Shown in pieces: positions 1 through 11,560 of a stretch of DNA of 64,000 nucleotides (positions are counted from its first letter, which is position 1; every line of letters starts with the position of its first letter). Below the pieces are notes generated by a model. The model had not been told where the DNA came from. It did no database searches and worked only from the letters and a program-made list of their open reading frames with translations. Source of the stretch: Lumnitzera littorea (lineage: Eukaryota > Streptophyta > Magnoliopsida > Myrtales > Combretaceae); NCBI GenBank assembly GCA_024138015.1, contig JAMXBB010000010.1, positions 80,496,038 to 80,560,037 of the forward strand, in the 5' to 3' direction. A program made the translations under genes and the position numbers.

Positions 1-780
1 AATTATCATTGCACGGACAAGAGAATTTTTGCCACTGCCAATGTATCATTAATGTAAATGGGGGCATCCTGGACCTAGAATGTAATCACAACAGTTTAGG
101 AAAAGCCAAATTTCTATTAAGTGACAAAAGTACCATATTATTTATGTCCTCATTTTCAGTGTACTAAATAATCTCGTGATTAAAGTTTAAAATACTTTGA
201 TATAACTAATATAAAGTTTTAATGGTACTTTTTATGTCCTGATTTTTAGTGTACTAAATAATCTATCGTGATTAAAGTTTAAAATACTTTGATATAACTC
301 ATATAAAGTTTTAAATTCAAATCGATTCATATGTGTACGGATAGTAAGCCATATTATGGCAGCAGCCCTTCATTTAGAGAAAAAAAAAAAGAAAAAATTA
401 AAAAGTACCAAAATTTTATTCTGCCCGAGTTTTATTTAAAGATCAAAATGCATATAAAGCCGTGAAATGTTTAGTTGACTGCTGTAATTATGGCATCAGA
501 AATGAAGGTGTCAAGATTTCTCTTTAACTAATAGCAAATAAAAAGAAAAAATCAAGGATCAAGTTGGTTGGCATTACTAATTTTATTCAATTATAATTAA
601 AAGGGGCAGGAAAAATTGCCACAATAAAAAGAAAACATTTTAAGTTTTTTTTATATACACGATAGACTTTAGGGTTAAAAAAGAAAGGTAAATGTCTAAT
701 AATGAAAGATAAAAAACAATTCTCTTAGGAAAAAAAATTAAAATTTTATTCTTTTTTTTCTTAAAAAAAAAAAAAATTCA
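1..780. other. AT-rich upstream sequence, no gene seen
   Basis: No open frame with recognisable protein content is present on either strand. The stretch holds A/T homopolymers and a local tandem duplication listed separately. It is the distal upstream flank of the first gene. The true promoter limits cannot be set from sequence alone. Confidence 0.6.
130..315. repeat. Two-copy tandem duplication, about 90 bp
   Basis: Two adjacent copies share the block starting GTGTACTAAATAATCT (near 159 and 249) and the following stretch to TATAAAGTTTTAA. The copies differ by a few substitutions, a 3-bp insertion and a roughly 5-bp indel, so this is a fairly recent local duplication in the upstream flank. 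Confidence 0.8.
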
Positions 781-833
781 CGACTGTCGTGATACTAGCT
801 GACGTGGGAAAGCTCATCCACAGTGTCCGGTCC

Positions 834-1150
834 AGAGAGAGAGAGAGAGAGAGATGTCCTAGGAAGTCCTTGTTGTCTGGTTTATTTGCCGTTAGCTTAA
901 CATGTGGTTCCATTTCACTTCGTGTACTCTCAAAGCACAGAAACAGAAACACCCTTCCTTTCTCTTGTTTTTAATTGCTTTTTCGTTGTCAAGTTTATTT
1001 CTCTCCAGTCTCTTCTGGGGTTTGTCTACACTACACCCTCTCTTTCTTTATTCATCTTTGATTTTGCTTGATCAGTTTATATGCAGTAGATCACCTGGTT
1101 ACTGGTTGTATTGGCTGACTTGATCCTAATCAAACTCTGTCTTTTTCAGT
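834..1150 (+). promoter_or_regulatory. Probable 5' leader region of the first gene with an AG microsatellite
   Basis: An (AG)n run (834-854) is followed by a pyrimidine-rich stretch (about 950-1060), a composition common in plant transcription start and 5' UTR regions. The coding start is not reached until 2079, so a 5' UTR intron between about 1130 and 2000 is likely. I cannot place the start site or the splice sites of that intron with confidence. Short frames here, such as 902-1123, start inside this leader and resemble nothing known. Confidence 0.4.
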
Positions 1151-2078
1151 AGCCTTTTGAATTTTGATCATAATCTGCGTGCAAAATGGAGAGAAATGGA
1201 GGGTGGAGAATGGGGAATTTAGGGTGCGTTTGTTTTGTGGAAAAGGCACTCCTGGCTTATTTTCAATATTCATTATAATCAAAGCTCAAGAATGATCAAA
1301 TGTTACTGTAGTAATCTCTTGTCGCTTCGGTGTCTTTTAGCTATAGGTGTTGGTAGGAGACTTCGATAATGGCTGAACTTTGGTGGTGGTGTTTAATCAC
1401 CACCACTAACTATAGTCCCTCTTTCACAAACCCACTCAGCTGCTAAAAACTACTGGTTTCACGTTCTCTTAAATCTTACTATGATAATATTTAACAATAG
1501 TAAAGTTTTTGTTATCAAGAAAAGTGAAGAAAACATTTTCCTAAAGAGTGTATTTAGTTTTGCGATTAACTATTTTCCCATGATTTTTTAATCATACTAT
1601 CTACAATGGTCTAAAGTTGTCGTAAACGTTGCACTTGGTGGTGAGATCTACTAGTGGGTAATGACAGCTAGTTGTGGCAATCAATGTCTATATTCGATGT
1701 GACTATGTATAAAGAAGTTGATTATTTTGCTGTATGGTGGACTATCTTTGTTTCATTTGCTTGTCTGCCGTGAATTTTGATCAGAATTGATTGTTTTGGC
1801 AATTTTCATACTCATGGAAGAATTATATTATGGAGAGTATCCATGTTAAGAACACGTTAACAACGCTATATATTAAATCTGTCCTGGTGAGCCAACTGTT
1901 TCAACTAGTTCTTTGCTGCATGAATTTATCTGCTCTGCCCAAAGGGCAGATTGCACTAGTGTTTTCTGACTTCTCTTTGCGCTTTTCTCAAATGTTTTCA
2001 AGGCAAGTGCTGGCTTGAGTCCTTTCGATATAATTGTCAATCCATCCTTATTGGAGCTAGATTATAAGAGGTCCAGCA

Positions 2079-5000
2079 ATGACATACGGGGCAACCATCG
2101 GTAGACCAAATGGACCATTGCATTCATTTGAGAATTCAAAATTACCAGCTACAGAAATTCAGGCTGTTGACCTTAGACGTTGTATCAGTGGTGGTGGTCT
2201 TATGGGTAGGGAAACAAACTCCTATAACTGGAGTTTGTGGAACCCGCATGGTAAATTTGCTAAATCCAGTAGTTTTCAGGGATCTTCAAGCCAAATTGTT
2301 GAGCTTAGACGTTGTCGCAGCAATGGTCTTGTGGCAGGAGAATCAGACTCATCTAGATGGAATTTCTGGCTTCTATGTAAGAAACCTTCAAGTTACATCA
2401 GACTCAAGAGATCATCAGTTGTATGTTTTTCAACAGGAATGAATAATACTGAAACAAAAGAATGCATTGGATCTTCAGGCGACTGTTCAAACATAAGCAG
2501 GTATGATCTTTGGTGGAAAAATTTTGATTACATACCTGAACTGCATCTGAAGGCATAAAATTCTGGGTTGTCCCCAAAACAACCTTTATTTTGTATTTCT
2601 TCATCTTGAGTAGATCACAGAGTTATGAGCTGTTTCAGAAGTAATGGCCCTATATAGACCGATAGTGGTTGGACAATTTTTGACATCATGATGTAAGATA
2701 GCAGTAAGTAATAAGCAGGCTCTTCTGTACAAATTCCATGTCATATATGAGTTCATTTAGTTATTACCAATCATTGCCTTTAGCCTTTATTTAACTTGCA
2801 TATATCTTTACTGGTCTCCATGTAGTTTAACATTTATGTTCCTGTGATGCTTATACTTATCGAATAGTATGTAGAAGGTTTTTCTGTATTGGTCTAACCA
2901 TCCGATATTTAATTCAGTGCACATGTTGGTGATGATGAAGAGAAGCGGCAAATAGCAAATGAGAGAAATACACAATCACGGCATGGTTTAGCTGATGCTT
3001 GCAGATTTGTTCAGAATGATGCCAAATTTGTAAATGAAAGGGCCCGCAGTGACATAGTATTGCTTTCTCGGTATTGTTCACGATCCGATGTTTATATAGT
3101 ATTCTTATAAAAGGAGTTCAATGAACATACTTTTCGTTTTATTTTACTCTGTGCTCTTGAAGGTGAAATATGGCAATTGTCTATGCTTACTTTTTTTCTT
3201 GTTATGGTAAATTTGTGCTTACTCTTTCTCAATTTTCCATTAGTGGCATTATGAGGTTGGATGCTCGTGCACGTCAAGATGTTGCCATCCTTGGCTCAGG
3301 ATTTCTTAAACTAGATGGTAAAGCTTTTCTCTTGACTTGTTTTGCCTTATAGGGTGCTTCTATTTTTAAGGTACTTGATGCAACTATTATACACTTGAAT
3401 AATTGTGTATTATTGAATGTGTTGATTTACAATGAATGTTACAAGGAGTATGTTTGGAATGATAGAAAACCTTAAAGGTATAAAGAGAAAATAACTAAAA
3501 TAACCCAATATAGAGAAACTATACAAATATAGAAATATGCAATAATACATCTTCATATGAAGGTCCAAAAGTTAGCGTGAGATAATGATGTAGGGAGATG
3601 ATTTGGATAAATTCTGGGTAAAGTTGTCTGCATGCTAATGTCGTGAATGTAGCTAACCAGAACTTAACCAGTGACAACCATTTCATGGAAGAGTGATAAT
3701 CGATATTGACATGTTCTGAGTGATCATGTTGAATAGGATTTCTTAAGAGCTAGACGGCACCAAGGTTGTCATAGTACAAAATAATGGGGTATTGAGTGGA
3801 AATCCTGGCTTACTAGCAAGGTGATATATCCAAGTAAATTTAGCAACTGCATAGGCAGTAGCTATATATTCCACCTCAATGGCACTACTTGACACATTTG
3901 ATTACTTCTTAGATCACCATGAGATAAAATTGTGTCTAAGATATACTACACAACCTATAAAAGGATGATGGGTATCTGAACAACCCAGCCAGCATCTGCA
4001 AAGGTAGTAAAAAATGTACAGGATGATTGGTAATGTGTTCCAAAGATATCGAAAAACATATTTTGCTGCCAGTATATGATTTTCGTTAAGAAGATGCATG
4101 TATTGACTCAATCAATTCACCACAAAGTTGATTTCATTTGAGTAATTGTAACATATTGTAGTGCACCCACAATCTCACAATCAGTAGTAGGGTTGGGTAA
4201 TGAGAGAGAACCATGGATATTGGGATGACGTGATAGAGGGGTTTTGACAAGTTTGGATTAATGTATGTGATGACGTTTTCGCTGATTGTGGATGAACTAA
4301 GTTGACACAAATGGGTACCCTGAGCAGTAGAAGTAACGTGAATATCAAGGAAGAAGTGCAGAGTATCAAGATCTTTCATGGCAAACTCATGGGAGAAAGA
4401 CCAAGATGTAGTGATTTAGGAGAGGAGTTTTCATGGCAAATAATTATTTTACTCTAGCTGGAAGCTGTTAGTCCTGCTTGAAATGTCCCAGAATTCTCTT
4501 ACTAAAATTGATTTAGCTTCTGGTGTGGCCATATGACCCACATATGCAAAGTGACTCAACAGATTTTGGATATGAGCAAAGCAACAAGAAGTTATGAAGC
4601 AAAGACCACCATAATGCTAATTGGAGAGAGTACCCTTAGAGATTCAAGTTTTACCCCTAATGGTTAAGTATGACTGAATTAAAGACACGAAATTAAGATC
4701 ATTGAGTCAATATTTATTAAATTTCACACGTATGGATGTATACATGTATGCAGGTATGCTGCATATACCACATATTTTGTATGAAGAACCAGATCAAAAG
4801 CAATAAAGGCTCGCTCAAGCAGTTTGAATCTCCTCTGTGGATTGTGCCTGGTCACAGCTCATAATAAACTCTATATTCTGACAAAATATATATACCATCC
4901 TACACTTCCTTCGTCTAACACAAAAGATGTGCATATCATATCTTTTTGGGATGTAGAATCAAGAGTTGCATATATTTCAAAGCAAACAAATTAACTTATG

Positions 5001-8000
5001 GGAGCTTCTTGCATTTGCTCTTTTGTATTGTAATTCTCACATTTTTGTTAATATTTTTAGTTTCAATTTTATCTTTCTTATGTATCCATCATGCCAATGA
5101 GATAATCTTATAACAAGCATTCTCACATTTTGCTCGTGTTCACATGTAGTCACTTAACAAGTGAACACAGTGCCAGTGAAACATAGCATATTGTTACAAT
5201 CACTTGCCTCTCTATCTGCTATTTCCACCAGTTGCATCTATACCACATTTTATTCATTTATTTATTTATTTTTTGGGTGCCAACCTATGCTGCATTGTGG
5301 TATAAGATTCTAGAAAATGGATTAAATATTTGCTTCCAATTTCTTTTCAGCCTGTCTAGAGCCCTTCCAGTGCTTCATCTAGTGTCTTTTTCAATGGTTT
5401 AGTGAATACCTTTGTCTGTCACCATGGATTAGGACCAATCATGTGGTGTAGCAGCTAGTATGTTTTCTTCTAAAGATGAAAAAGAACTTAAAACATCGTG
5501 TAAACTTGCTATCTGCAGCTCGAGCAAGAAAGGACACTGAAAAAATTGACCAAAATATGAAGAAAAAAGCTGAACGACTTCATCACATTGCAACTGTATG
5601 TACATTTAAAACATTTTTCCTTCATGAGGAAGAACTAGTGGATGTTTTTCCAAATGTGATACTTTAGCTGTCATTTTCTTACCGCAGATCTTAAAACACC
5701 AAGCTCAGTCCAAGTTAAAAACTGCTGCTGACCGGCATTGGAGTGATGGAGCTCTTGAGGTACTTGTATATATTTTTTTGAATAATCCTCATTGTAGTTG
5801 AGGTACTTATAGTCTCCTGCATTTATAAATAGCTTATATGTGCCACCTTATAAGCTAATTCAATAGAACTAAGGGTAAGATTCCTTATAATTTCAAATCT
5901 TGTTGAGCATTCACCTATAGTGTGCTGCAATAATATCTACTTAGTTTTGCCTACGAATAGAACTCCTCCTTAGAGAACCAAGTGCTTCTCTTTACATCGT
6001 TAATACTTTTGTGTTCTTTCCCTATAATAAGTCTTTGGTGAATGCTCATTGATACTTGCTAAGCTTCATTTCTGGCCTTCTACTTTTGGTGGTGATCTTT
6101 GGAGTAATTGCGCATCCCAAATTGTTAAGGGGGGATACTACATTTAACTCATTATATTTTCCCCAATGCTGTCAACTTTTATTGCATCTTTCCTGCTAAG
6201 GTGACATCCAGGCTACCGGCTTACCATTTGCCCATTATTTTGCGCTCCATTGCATTCCTGTTCTACTAGCAGTAAGCTAATTATTTCTACAAAATTTATA
6301 TTCAGCTTCCCCATAAAGTGGACGTTGTTTCTCAAAGTTTCAAGCTTCATCTATAAAGTGTATAGCTAACTCATGTTTTACAGGGGTGGAAACACACAAG
6401 GCCATCCTGCAGTTTGTCAAGTAATAAATATATAAAGCCGATGCTAAATTTGAAAGCTTAGGCTTTTAGATTATTTGGTTGTAGTGCTAACCTTCATATA
6501 GTATTAGTAGAGGGGTCCTAGGTTCAATCTCTTGTCTTGTCATTTAACCCTATCTGATTTGTATGTCCACTTAATGGGTTTTATTCAAAATTTTAGCCAA
6601 CAAATAAGGGGAAGTCAAAAGTAATAAATATAAAAATCCATACCAAACCTACAAGATTAAGCTTTTAAATAAGATAATCATAGTGCCAACCTTAACATGG
6701 TATCAAAATAGGAGATCCCAATTCAAAACCTTGCCTTACTATTCATCCCCTATCTAATTAAATTGTCCATTTGATGGGTTTAGTTAAAGTACTTGTGTGC
6801 AATCATGGGAAGTGTTAAGTACTAAATACAATAAAGGCCACACTAGATTTATAAGCTTAAGTTTTTTGACCATTTGATTATAGTGCTAACCTTAATAGTG
6901 GACCGTGGATATCAAACTACTTGCATTTGCTAGTTTTTAAAACGTTTTATTTTATGTGAGATTTAGCATGCAAGTACATTTATTTTAATACAGTCACATG
7001 AAGGCAGGAGAATTGTCTCCTTACTTACACTTCCTTGGCTCTATTCCTTATGTCTAGCTAGACATGCTTTAGCTATTGTTACAGCAAACATGATGGAGAG
7101 GGTATGATTTTGTGGATATATTTTTTGTTTTTAGGCGGATTTGCGTCTCGCTGATTTTCGTGCAAAGCAACGTGCCATGGAAGATGCCCTAATGGCTTTG
7201 GAGGTGAGTGGACTTATGTATATTTCAGATTTATACACATGCCATGGGTTTATATTGTAGGTCAATATCTCAACTAGCATTTCAAGAAATGAAAGCTTGG
7301 TGAGATTTCTCTGTTAGACTCCCACGTGTTTATGTTCGTGTGCTTATATAGGTTTTTCTTTTCCCATTTAACATTTTTCTATCACTGGGTTGTACAGTTC
7401 ATGAAAAATATACATGACATAATGGTGAGCAAGATGTGCAAATTGTAAGTTATATTTCTATTTAGTTGTGTTTTGAGCTTCCATAGTTGAAGTTCTTATT
7501 CTTTTCTCTTTTCCTCAAATGTTTTTATAGTTCCCTGCAAACAGAAAAGGATGATCTTTCATCTGGAAACATGATGGGACGGATCACACTTCAAAAGAAT
7601 GGAAAGAACCTTGATTTTTTTCCAGGAGAAGTCTCTGCTGACCGCATCACTGCTATCCAGGTACCTTTATGGGGGCATCTCAAGTCACCTTTTATAATAA
7701 CAGAATGAGTTGCTTCTCACATGCAAGACAATGAGCAGGATGCTTATTGGAGTATGGCATCGGCACTATCTGAAGCTGATGGAATCGACTACACTGATCC
7801 TGACGAGGTTTTAGCATGATGCTTATTAGATCTCATGAAAAGCAATATAACTTTGTTTCCCCAGATTTACTTGGTTTTGCAAGGAGTAAATTTCTAAGGT
7901 GTTTTTTTTTTTTAAATTATTATTATATGTTGAGCAGCTTGAGTCGCTTATAACCACTCTCATAGACCTCGATGCAATGGACGGTAAGAGCAGCGTATCA

Positions 8001-8938
8001 TTATTGGCTGAATGCTCAAGTTCTCCCAATGTCAGCACTAGGTAAATTTTCAAATTTTAGCTTGCTAATTCTTGTTCTCCATTTTGTTGTCAACATAGCA
8101 GTTCCCACATTTAGCATGTCAAGAGTCATGGGATATTAGCATCTATAGAGCAGACCTGTAAGGGCCTAACCTCCTAAAAAATGACCCTTGAGATTTGTAG
8201 CTTTTATGTTCCTCAGCTTACTGGAATCGCAGAGGATGAAAGGATTGTGTATGACTAGTTAATGGTAGAGAAGCATACGAAAATCATTTTTCCATGTCAG
8301 ATTTTATTTAGTTGAGAAGTAGAACTAGAACAGTTCAATGAGCATTTGAGTTTACGTATTTCCTTTTAGATATGAAAATCAATTGATTGACCACACACCT
8401 TCTGCAATTTTCATTAATAATGCCATATGTCATGTCATGTAATTCTATATATTCAGGGGAAGGGAGTGGTGTCTTAGAAAAGAGTTTTTGATCGAATTGG
8501 AACCAGCTTGTATAATTGACATTAGATTTCTGACTAAATATTGTTACTTTGCTTTTGTCTTATATTTTCTTTGTCTATGCACTATCTGATTGGATGCTGT
8601 AGACAAGCATTAGCGAATGCCTTAGCGACAGCCCCATCCATGTGGACACTTGGAAATGCAGGCATGGGGGCATTGCAGGTATACGCTTTTGCTTTGTTGT
8701 GATCATGAGATGCACATATATCCTAAAATGATGGTGAAATAAGCTGACGTTTCCATTATTGTCACAGAGACTGGCAGAAGATAGCAATCCATCAGTTGCT
8801 GCTGCGGCATCCAAAGCTATCCATGCATTGAGAAAACAATGGGAAATAGAGGAAGGAGACAGCTGGAAATTTATGATGAATGAAATCCCCAGTGAAGGTG
8901 CAGGTGATGATGAAACCATCGATGATGCAAGCAGTTAA
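2079..8938 (+). CDS. ARM/HEAT-like plant protein, possibly senescence-associated protein AAF-like (12 exons)
   Basis: The spliced model is 2079-2500, 2918-3070, 3244-3317, 5519-5595, 5688-5759, 7135-7203, 7398-7444, 7531-7660, 7739-7807, 7938-8041, 8603-8678 and 8768-8938. Every junction is GT-AG, phases match throughout, and the product is 487 residues. Residues 1-140 are Ser/Arg-rich and low in similarity to anything I recall, with two repeated VDLRRC/VELRRC-like motifs. Residues 145-305 are charged and helical, with paired LDARAR-type motifs. Residues 372-450 form helical ARM/HEAT-like repeats (segments such as LAECSSSPNVSTRQALANAL and LAEDSNPSVAAAASKAI). The tail is acidic. The layout resembles what I remember of the plastid senescence-associated AAF (A-FIFTEEN) proteins, but that name is a recollection, not a comparison. 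The ATG at 2079 is the first that gives the long first exon. No clear transit peptide is visible, so an upstream coding exon is possible. An antisense copia fragment lies in intron 3. Confidence 0.85.
3380..4380 (-). mobile_element. Degenerate Ty1/copia fragment in intron 3 of the first gene
   Basis: On the minus strand the translation shows copia polymerase and RNase H landmarks in order: an MKDLDTLHFFLDIHV-like segment (about 4335-4379), an LSHYPTLLLIVG-like segment (about 4200), ADAGWVVQ followed by FISWWSKK (about 3915-3990), and SSAIEVEYIATAYAVAKFTW (about 3830-3890). Several frames are needed and an in-frame stop follows the SKK position, so the copy is dead. Sequence at about 3380-3540 may be residual LTR. 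The element runs antisense to the host gene and is removed with the intron, so it need not affect the protein. Confidence 0.8.
6400..6905. repeat. Three diverged copies of a dispersed repeat in intron 5
   Basis: Three successive units of roughly 190-200 bp (about 6410-6600, 6610-6805 and 6810-6905) share an order of motifs: AAGTAATAAATA-type start, an AAGCTTA-GCTTTTA block, GTGCTAACCTT and, in the first two, a GGTTCAAT/AATTCAAA-type block followed by CCTATCT and a 'GATGGGTTT'-type end. A related, more diverged arrangement recurs near 19600-20000. The family is not one I can name. Confidence 0.55.
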
Positions 8939-9100
8939 CAAGTCTTAAGAAAGCTACACTGTACATATTCCTCTTCAAAAAGGTTTTATTAGCTGTAGGA
9001 GTAACAACTTATTAGAAGAGTTTGGAGAAATGGGAACTTACTAATAAAGAAAAAGAACATTTTGTATTATAATCTTAGAACGGTGCTCCTCTCTTTCTCT
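8939..9100 (+). terminator. 3' UTR and likely polyadenylation region of the first gene
   Basis: A canonical AATAAA hexamer sits at 9043-9048, about 105 bases after the stop codon, in AT-rich sequence with a following T-rich stretch. This is the best candidate poly(A) signal. The cleavage site itself is not determinable. Confidence 0.55.
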
Positions 9101-10170
9101 GCTATTTTACAAAGTTTCAGCATATGCCGACTCAAAATGTGCTGTTGGTTGTGTAAATGGCTGAGAGATGTCATGTTAGGGTGAACACTAAAGCGGACCA
9201 ACCGATTGTGTGTTCAGAATGCACGTGTATTGAAAGCCTCATATCGTGTATGAGACTTCCACAAAGGTTACCTGACAGGGTTCCTAGGAAAGAAAAGACC
9301 ATTTTGCATCATCTACCGGGACATGTTTTCTTTGCGTTTAGTTGCAAATTACTTTGAGCCAACAGCATCGGGTGCTTGCGGTTGGAGTTTTTATCCAAGC
9401 TCTGAGACACATGCACTACCACTTTTTCTTCTTTTGTATCTGATGCATGCAGTATTCAGAAGGTGTCAAAAAGCATACAACGTTTCCTCCTCCGACTTAG
9501 GAAAATGCCTGTAGATTTGTCTGGTTTAGATATTAGCATGCATTGTCTTTTCATATGTCATGTAGATCATATGGAGTTTGTCTAGAATTCACAAGTAGAT
9601 GTAGGAAGCTAAGTTAGATATTATAGTTCATTTTTCCTTGGAATCTTCTTGCCTTTTGAGCTAGAATAGAATCTGTATACTTCTTGTTTATTGCTTTTTT
9701 CGTGTAATACCAGATTTTTGGGGATTGTAAACGGATGTGCTACCCTTCGAAACCCTAACTTATCCTAGTCAAATACAAATTTAGATCGGATAGTTCTTAG
9801 AAAGCATCTATTGTAAGTAATATTTGAGACCACCTTTTCTTAGATTTTTATCCTAATGCGATGATAAATATCAGATTCTACTTTTGTCTGATCAAACATG
9901 ATCTTTGCTATGCACCACTTTATATGTAGCCAAGTTATTTAATAATATAATCAAGGGAGTATTCTTTCTCTTCCTTATTAATTTCTTCTATATATGGCAC
10001 TAGAGCCCCAGCCTCTACATACACCAGCAGTAAGAAAGCTATGAGAAGTAGATAGTTCCTTTTAGCATAAAACGAGATAGTAGTGTTGAGAGATATATGC
10101 ACGATTAGTAGTACAAGAAGAATCTCGATTGACTATTACATCAGTTGAATATAAAATATGGCTTGCTTAA
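9101..10170. other. Intergenic sequence with an uninterpreted open frame
   Basis: A 66-codon frame (9157-9357, +) with several Cys residues and an overlapping frame to 9514 exist, but neither resembles a known family and both end without a splice context. Base composition at 9130-9520 is slightly richer in GC than the surroundings. I do not call a gene here. Confidence 0.4.
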
Positions 10171-10990
10171 TGATGAGTAGGAAGAAGAAATTAACAAGCA
10201 AATTCCATGAGGGTTTATATTCAAAAACGATCGGGGTAAGCTATGAAAGGTAAACAAATTTGATATGGTTGAGGCAATATTCAAGGACTAGATTGAAGAA
10301 GTTTAGTGATACTTTAGAAAGATTGGTTATAATAAAAGTCAAGTAGAACATGTTTTGTTTGCTATGACTGTTGGTTGAATCAATCTCAATTGTGCATGTG
10401 GACGATATTATTTTCATCAGTAGTGCGATTGCTAAATACCTAAATTGAAGAAACAAATCAAAGCTAAGAGCTTGAGTCTAAAGAACTGAGTTGAATTTTT
10501 TTTCCTTGGAATGAAAGTCGCAAGAAACAAAGAGGTGATTTTTATAAATCGAAGTGTTTCTCATATGTTGAAGAAAACAAGTAAACTAGTGTATAAACCT
10601 ACTAATACTCCTCTACCTCATAATTGTTTATATTGTTTAATTGATAATAGAAGCTATTTGAAGATCTGAAAGTAAAGTATGACTAGCTTGTCTATAGTGG
10701 TATAAGCATTGTGACAAATCCATTGCCACATAACATGTTAGACTTGATTAGAAATTTATTAGTCAAAAAATAGGAAGTCGGTATCCATCTACATTATGTT
10801 TTGCCCTAAAATTAAGAAGCAGAGTTTTAGCAAAATCCTTACCAAATTAGTTATTTATGAATACTTCAAGTAAGCTATGGAATGGTTGATTGACATGACG
10901 ACATATATTCCTTAGCTTAAGGAAGTGTATAAAAATAAGTTGGAAATTATCTCATGGGAAGATTTAAAATCTTCTTATTTTTCTTTACAA
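10170..10990 (+). mobile_element. Degenerate Ty1/copia reverse transcriptase-RNase H fragment
   Basis: Plus-strand translation in shifting frames gives copia RT landmarks: KKFSDTLERL (about 10297-10330), VHVDDIIF containing the catalytic YVDD-type motif as HVDD (about 10395-10420), FFFLGMKVARNKEVIFINRS (about 10490-10555), and a distant match to the C-terminal end of the RNase H region ending D-I-Y-S-L-A (about 10900-10925). Frameshifts and stops are frequent and the RNase H part seems partly deleted. No LTR pair or target duplication could be identified around it. Confidence 0.75.
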
Positions 10991-11444
10991 TTTATCTTGA
11001 AGAGTCTTTATGTTGCTTTATTATATTATGAGTAGAACACGAGATTTAAAAAGACAGGAACAGATTTTTGTGTGGAAAAAGGTTTCGTATTGTTTTACTA
11101 CGTTAATATATACATAATGTCTAATATTTAAGAAATCTCTCCTCTCTTTTTTTTTTTATGAAGAAATATTAGATTTCACTTAATTTAATCTCATTTGATG
11201 TTGGCTATGTGCCAACCTTTGTGTACCCTAAGATGATACATAATGATGCCAAGAGAGCTTCCTTCTCATTTCTACTATTATTTCTTTCCTTCTCTATTAG
11301 TATTTTAAATATTTTTCTTTTTTTCTTTTTCCAAGTGATTACAATAGAGAAGGAAAGATTCAAATCCTATTTATCTCATTGGAAGATCAATGTTCATACC
11401 ACTAAATTATGAGGATCCTAACTATTTTAAACATCTCTTTACTG

Positions 11445-11560
11445 TAAAGCCATCTCTCTATTTTAATAGCGAGTTCCTTACACATGTTCCTTACATTTTA
11501 AATATCTCCGCATGTTAAAGTATATCTCTATTTTAATAGCGAGTTCCTTAAACATATTCC
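11445..11560. repeat. Two-copy tandem repeat, 70-bp period
   Basis: The block TTTTAATAGCGAGTTCCTTA occurs at 11461 and again at 11531, within otherwise similar flanks (ATCTCTCTA before and ACATGTTCC/ACATATTCC after). This is a local duplication in intergenic sequence. Confidence 0.75.

Noticed and set aside
902..1123. 73-codon frame with a hydrophobic, signal-like segment
   Set aside because: It lies in the pyrimidine-rich leader of the first gene, where T-rich codons give hydrophobic residues by composition. No homologous family is recognised.
9157..9514. Cys-containing frames downstream of the first gene
   Set aside because: Short, overlapping, without recognisable domain or splice context. 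More likely 3' flank sequence.
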